Origin: an uncultured Adlercreutzia sp.
Lineage (GTDB): Bacteria > Actinomycetota > Coriobacteriia > Coriobacteriales > Eggerthellaceae
Direction of reading: 5' to 3'
Assembly: GCA_910589165.1 (NCBI GenBank)
Contig: CAJUSP010000022.1
Coordinates: forward strand, 1 to 32,951
Length of the DNA: 32,951 nt
The notes beneath the pieces were generated by a model, which was given only the letters and a program-made list of their open reading frames with translations, had not been told where the DNA came from and made no database searches. Below are positions 31,028 through 32,951 of the stretch, in pieces; within the stretch, counting starts at the first letter, position 1, and the number at the start of each line of letters is the position of its first letter. Made by a program: the position numbers and the translations under genes.

Positions 31028-31502
31028 GCAGTACGAAGGCTTCCTGTATGCCGCCCACAAAGACGCGATTACCGTAGACGCGCTTTCGTCTGACCCTGAT
31101 CTGTATTGTGAGTCGATTGCCTTTCACGCCCAGCAGGCGGCCGAGAAGATGCTTAAAAATGTTTTCGAGATTCACGAGCGCCAGCCCGAATTCACGCACG
31201 ATATCGGACGTCTGATGAGCGTTGCCCTGGATGAGGAATGGCTCTCTGCGGAAGAGTCGCAAATTCGCACCATTGTGAGCCTTTCGAAATTCGCCGTTGC
31301 CGCCCGCTATGAGACGGCTCCCGATCTTACCGGCGCAGAGGCGCGCGAAGCCATTGTCGCGTGCAACGTTCTCGCCGATCTCCTTGAAGAGAACGGTTTG
31401 CCCAATGTGCGCATCAATTCGAATGCTGGCCTTTTGCGCAACGAAGAGGCCGCAACGCAGGCTGTAAGCTGCGAGCGCGATTTATCTGAAGTCACCGAAT
31501 AG
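31020..31502 (+). CDS. HEPN domain protein paired with MNT
   Basis: A 160-residue helical protein. The first 125 residues match the HEPN (PF05168-like) pattern: ESIAFHAQQAAEKMLKNVFE, then EFTHDIGRLM and a later RYETAPDLTGAEAREA. The C-terminal 35 residues are polar. The HepT-type RNase motif RX4HXY is not found at the usual C-terminal helix; the only R-x4-6-H string is Arg54-QPEFT-His60, in a different place and without the Tyr. It may therefore be a non-RNase HEPN. Start ATG 31020 overlaps the MNT stop, giving coupled translation. The 3' end precedes a 374-base gap. Confidence 0.83.
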   Translation: MAEQYEGFLYAAHKDAITVDALSSDPDLYCESIAFHAQQAAEKMLKNVFEIHERQPEFTHDIGRLMSVALDEEWLSAEESQIRTIVSLSKFAVAARYETAPDLTGAEAREAIVACNVLADLLEENGLPNVRINSNAGLLRNEEAATQAVSCERDLSEVTE

Positions 31503-31657
31503 CAAGTTTTGCTTGCTTGGGCGAAGTAGCCGAGGGTGCCTCGTGCAAGTTCTCGCCCCAAGCTGCATAAGTGATTTGGCTGCGCGGAACCTCTAGCGAC
31601 TCTGCGAATCCGTTGCTCACGATCTTGTTGACATCGTGTATCAAGGTGCAGGTTTTC

Positions 31658-31667
31658 TTGCTATACT
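31658..31667 (+). promoter_or_regulatory. Extended -10 promoter of the structured element
   Basis: TTGCTATACT, identical to the string before the third LuxR gene. Transcription would start near 31674, exactly at the left end of the inverted repeat. TTGACA at 31628-31633 is too far upstream (28 bases) to be its -35. Confidence 0.55.
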
Positions 31668-31674
31668 CTGTGCT

Positions 31675-31787
31675 GCCAAAAACCGTGAACCCCAAATAGG
31701 GGCTTGCAGCAATTTCACAGCAACCGTCAAGGAGGGCATCTGCCTATTCTGGGTTGCTTGCTTGCTGCATGCCCCACGGTTTTTGGC
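31675..31787 (+). ncRNA. Candidate structured RNA or 5' leader
   Basis: Outer arms are perfectly complementary: GCCAAAAACCGTG (31675-31687) with CACGGTTTTTGGC (31775-31787). Inside, 31699-31712 (GGGGCTTGCAGCAA) pairs with 31762-31775 (TTGCTGCATGCCCC) in 13 of 14 positions, and GCAACC (31720-31725) with GGTTGC (31752-31757). CCCC-AAATA-GGGG offers a competing local hairpin on the left side. The result is a rod about 113 bases long with a 12-base left bulge, starting where the promoter at 31658-31667 would initiate. No T run follows, so it could be the leader of the gene at 31877 rather than a separate RNA. A miniature inverted-repeat element is the other explanation. Not matched to any known class. 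Confidence 0.45.
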
Positions 31788-31876
31788 GAAACTGCGGTGG
31801 ATGCCTTCCTTCTCGCGCACCTCAAGGTGGTGCACCCTCTCGCAGATTTCGTCAAAACAGAGAGAAAGGGTGCATC

Positions 31877-32578
31877 ATGCAGCAAAAAGGATTGTCGTCA
31901 GTCGCTTGGCTGACACCCATCAGAGCGTCAACTTGCTCTGATGGGTGTCAGCAATTTACTGAAATGGGAAAATCTGAATCTGATGCGGCCAATGGCATCG
32001 AGCCTAATCTGTCCTTGGCCGAGCGCACGTGCACAACAAGGTACACCGAGGTGGTTCGCGTTGAGTTTCCTGTGTTCGAGTTTTCTCTTCCCTTCGACTG
32101 GGAGATCGTGAAAGATGACGTAAAAGAAGCGGGTGATCTGTTCGAGACGATCTCAGCGCGGGGCAGCTCGGGTGTAGAAGTTACCTATTCCGATTTGTCG
32201 CCAAGCGTAGGCGGTGTCCGCAACAGCTCGATCCGGGCGCTTGTTGAGAGGGCGGCAGACTCTTCCTTTGAGCCGGGGGTTCTGCAAGGAGAAGACTGGT
32301 CTTCACTGGGAAAGTTCATGGTGGCGAAAGTTACGCTGCAAGCTTGGTGCCACAAGGGTTCAATGGACTGCGATACGGGCGAACTCGGCCAGTACTATGC
32401 TGTGCTGCCTGTATCGATGGAGGGAGAGCGCGAGTTCAATTCTGCGTTTCCGGACGTGTTTCTGGGCTTTAAATACCCAAGGCTCATCTCGTTCTATTGC
32501 GAGGTTCCAGAGGGTGGTCTATCGACGGCGGATGAGAACGCAGTCGTTTCGATCCTTTCGAGCTTTAAGGAAGTGTAG
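31877..32578 (+). CDS. Unknown protein with inverted repeat in its 5' end
   Basis: A 233-residue protein I do not recognise. ATG 31877 follows AGAAAGGGTG, the same style of site as other genes here. Residues 1-50 are low in conserved character and include the product of an 18-bp inverted repeat (codons 12-26). From about 55 onward it looks like a compact beta-rich domain (VEFPVFEFSLPFDWEIV, ISFYCEVPEGG, ending VVSILSSFKEV), similar in feel to exported solute- or PsbP-like domains, but no signal peptide is present with this start. ATG 31964 would drop the repeat but has no ribosome site. The missing signal might reflect an N-terminus altered by the repeat. Confidence 0.65.
   Translation: MQQKGLSSVAWLTPIRASTCSDGCQQFTEMGKSESDAANGIEPNLSLAERTCTTRYTEVVRVEFPVFEFSLPFDWEIVKDDVKEAGDLFETISARGSSGVEVTYSDLSPSVGGVRNSSIRALVERAADSSFEPGVLQGEDWSSLGKFMVAKVTLQAWCHKGSMDCDTGELGQYYAVLPVSMEGEREFNSAFPDVFLGFKYPRLISFYCEVPEGGLSTADENAVVSILSSFKEV
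31909..31952. repeat. Perfect 18-bp inverted repeat inside the 31877 gene
   Basis: GCTGACACCCATCAGAGC (31909-31926), loop of eight, and its exact reverse complement at 31935-31952. No T run follows. It lies 32 bases after the start codon and keeps the frame open. Confidence 0.9.
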
Positions 32579-32669
32579 CTGTTTCAAGAGGCGCGGATTG
32601 GCAAACGCGGGGATCGCCGTCCTCGCGACGACTAATCGAGCCTCGTGTGAGGTGTTAAAGGAGAGACCT

Positions 32670-32951
32670 ATGAAAGTGAAGAAGCCGGTAATTGCTGGAG
32701 CAGCGATTTGTGCGGCGTTGGTGATAGTGGGCGCAGCAGGTTTCGGGGCGTATGCCTACAGTGAAGAGCAGAAAGCGATTGAGATTTCAGAGTTCAATCA
32801 GAATGTAGAGGTGGTGGCTGCAGGGTTGGCCGATGAGCTCGCTTCCTTGTCGTTAGACGAGGGCGACATGACGCATGACGCTGTCTTGGAAAACGTGCAG
32901 AGTCTTGAAGCGTACCGCGATGGCCTCAATAAGGAGGAGCTCGCTTACCAC
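32670..32951 (+). CDS. Unknown membrane-anchored or exported protein, 3' end cut
   Basis: ATG 32670 follows AAAGGAGAG; 94 codons are open to the window edge. The N-terminus is MKVKKP followed by one hydrophobic stretch (VIAGAAICAALVIVGAAGF, about 7-25), then a polar, acidic, probably helical domain (SEEQKAIEISEFNQNVEVV). This predicts a signal anchor or signal peptide with an extracytoplasmic domain. Separated by 91 bases from the unknown gene upstream, co-directional. No family recognised. Confidence 0.7.
   Translation, partial: MKVKKPVIAGAAICAALVIVGAAGFGAYAYSEEQKAIEISEFNQNVEVVAAGLADELASLSLDEGDMTHDAVLENVQSLEAYRDGLNKEELAYH

Larger units (their letters stand above)
31503..31876. other. Gene-free stretch with promoter and structured element
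   Basis: No credible gene is seen on either strand across 374 bases of visibly lower GC than the rest. A minus-strand frame of 67 codons (31492-31695) is open but has no ribosome site. The stretch holds the promoter at 31658-31667 and the hairpin-forming element at 31675-31787, then the ribosome site of the next gene. Confidence 0.6.

Noticed and set aside
31492..31695. 67-codon minus-strand frame in the gap after the HEPN gene
   Set aside because: No ribosome site, overlaps the end of the HEPN gene and the predicted promoter; no recognisable domain. Could be a remnant but cannot be supported.
31675..31787. 6S RNA or 6C RNA identity for the structured element
   Set aside because: It is shorter than typical 6S RNA and has no confirmed central bubble on both sides; it lacks the two C-rich loops of 6C RNA. 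Kept only as an unclassified candidate.
31754..31876. Upstream in-frame start for the 31877 gene
   Set aside because: It would begin inside the structured element, add 41 residues of Cys/Arg-rich sequence without character, and has no ribosome site, whereas ATG 31877 has one.
1..32951. CRISPR arrays, tRNA or rRNA genes, transposases
   Set aside because: No regularly spaced direct repeats, no cloverleaf with TTCGA-type arm in intergenic DNA, and no transposase or integrase frame were seen.

Overview
The window is GC-rich, densely coding DNA from an anaerobic actinobacterium. It most resembles the Eggerthellaceae (class Coriobacteriia: Eggerthella, Gordonibacter, Adlercreutzia and relatives). 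The basis is the gene mix: Tat-exported flavin reductases beside large membrane-bound LuxR regulators, a multihaem c-type cytochrome lipoprotein, a menaquinone methyltransferase, and a tat operon that carries hypA. Genus cannot be fixed from the sequence alone. No tRNA, rRNA, CRISPR array, transposase or phage gene was recognised.

Layout. 1-1393 (minus): a truncated DUF5685-type gene and ubiE/menG. 1533-2894: an amidohydrolase-fold protein that has lost most of its metal-binding histidines. 3042-5080: small membrane protein, tatA/B, tatC, hypA, closed by a strong terminator. 5139-5240: a perfect 26-bp inverted repeat, then nadE. 6126-8115: a NarL/DesK-type two-component system. 8183-10267: groES-groEL under a promoter with a CIRCE (HrcA) operator. 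10368-14357: a membrane LuxR regulator divergent from a Tat-exported Old-Yellow-Enzyme-type flavoenzyme. 14490-17563: xpt, a xanthine/uracil permease and a metal-exporter-like permease. 17672-20086: an unknown protein and CstA. 20251-20853: an HD-domain protein. 20967-24484: a Tat-exported flavoprotein reductase divergent from a second LuxR regulator. 24595-26486: universal stress protein overlapping an MFS transporter. 26661-30546: a third exported flavoprotein, a tetrahaem cytochrome lipoprotein and a third LuxR regulator. 30686-32951: a nucleotidyltransferase/HEPN pair, a structured non-coding stretch and two unknown genes in visibly less GC-rich DNA.

How the parts fit. The likely theme is anaerobic respiration of external organic acceptors. 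UbiE finishes menaquinone. TatA/B-TatC would export the three RR-signal flavoenzymes. The cytochrome can carry electrons from the membrane to its flavoprotein, and each reductase sits beside its own membrane LuxR protein, a plausible sensor of its substrate. Both fumarate-reductase-like flavoproteins lack the catalytic arginine expected for fumarate, so their acceptors are probably other compounds. The exported OYE-type enzyme is the least conventional member. The best candidates for something undescribed are these three sensor/reductase modules, the degenerate amidohydrolase, and the inverted-repeat/structured-RNA region around 31675-31952.
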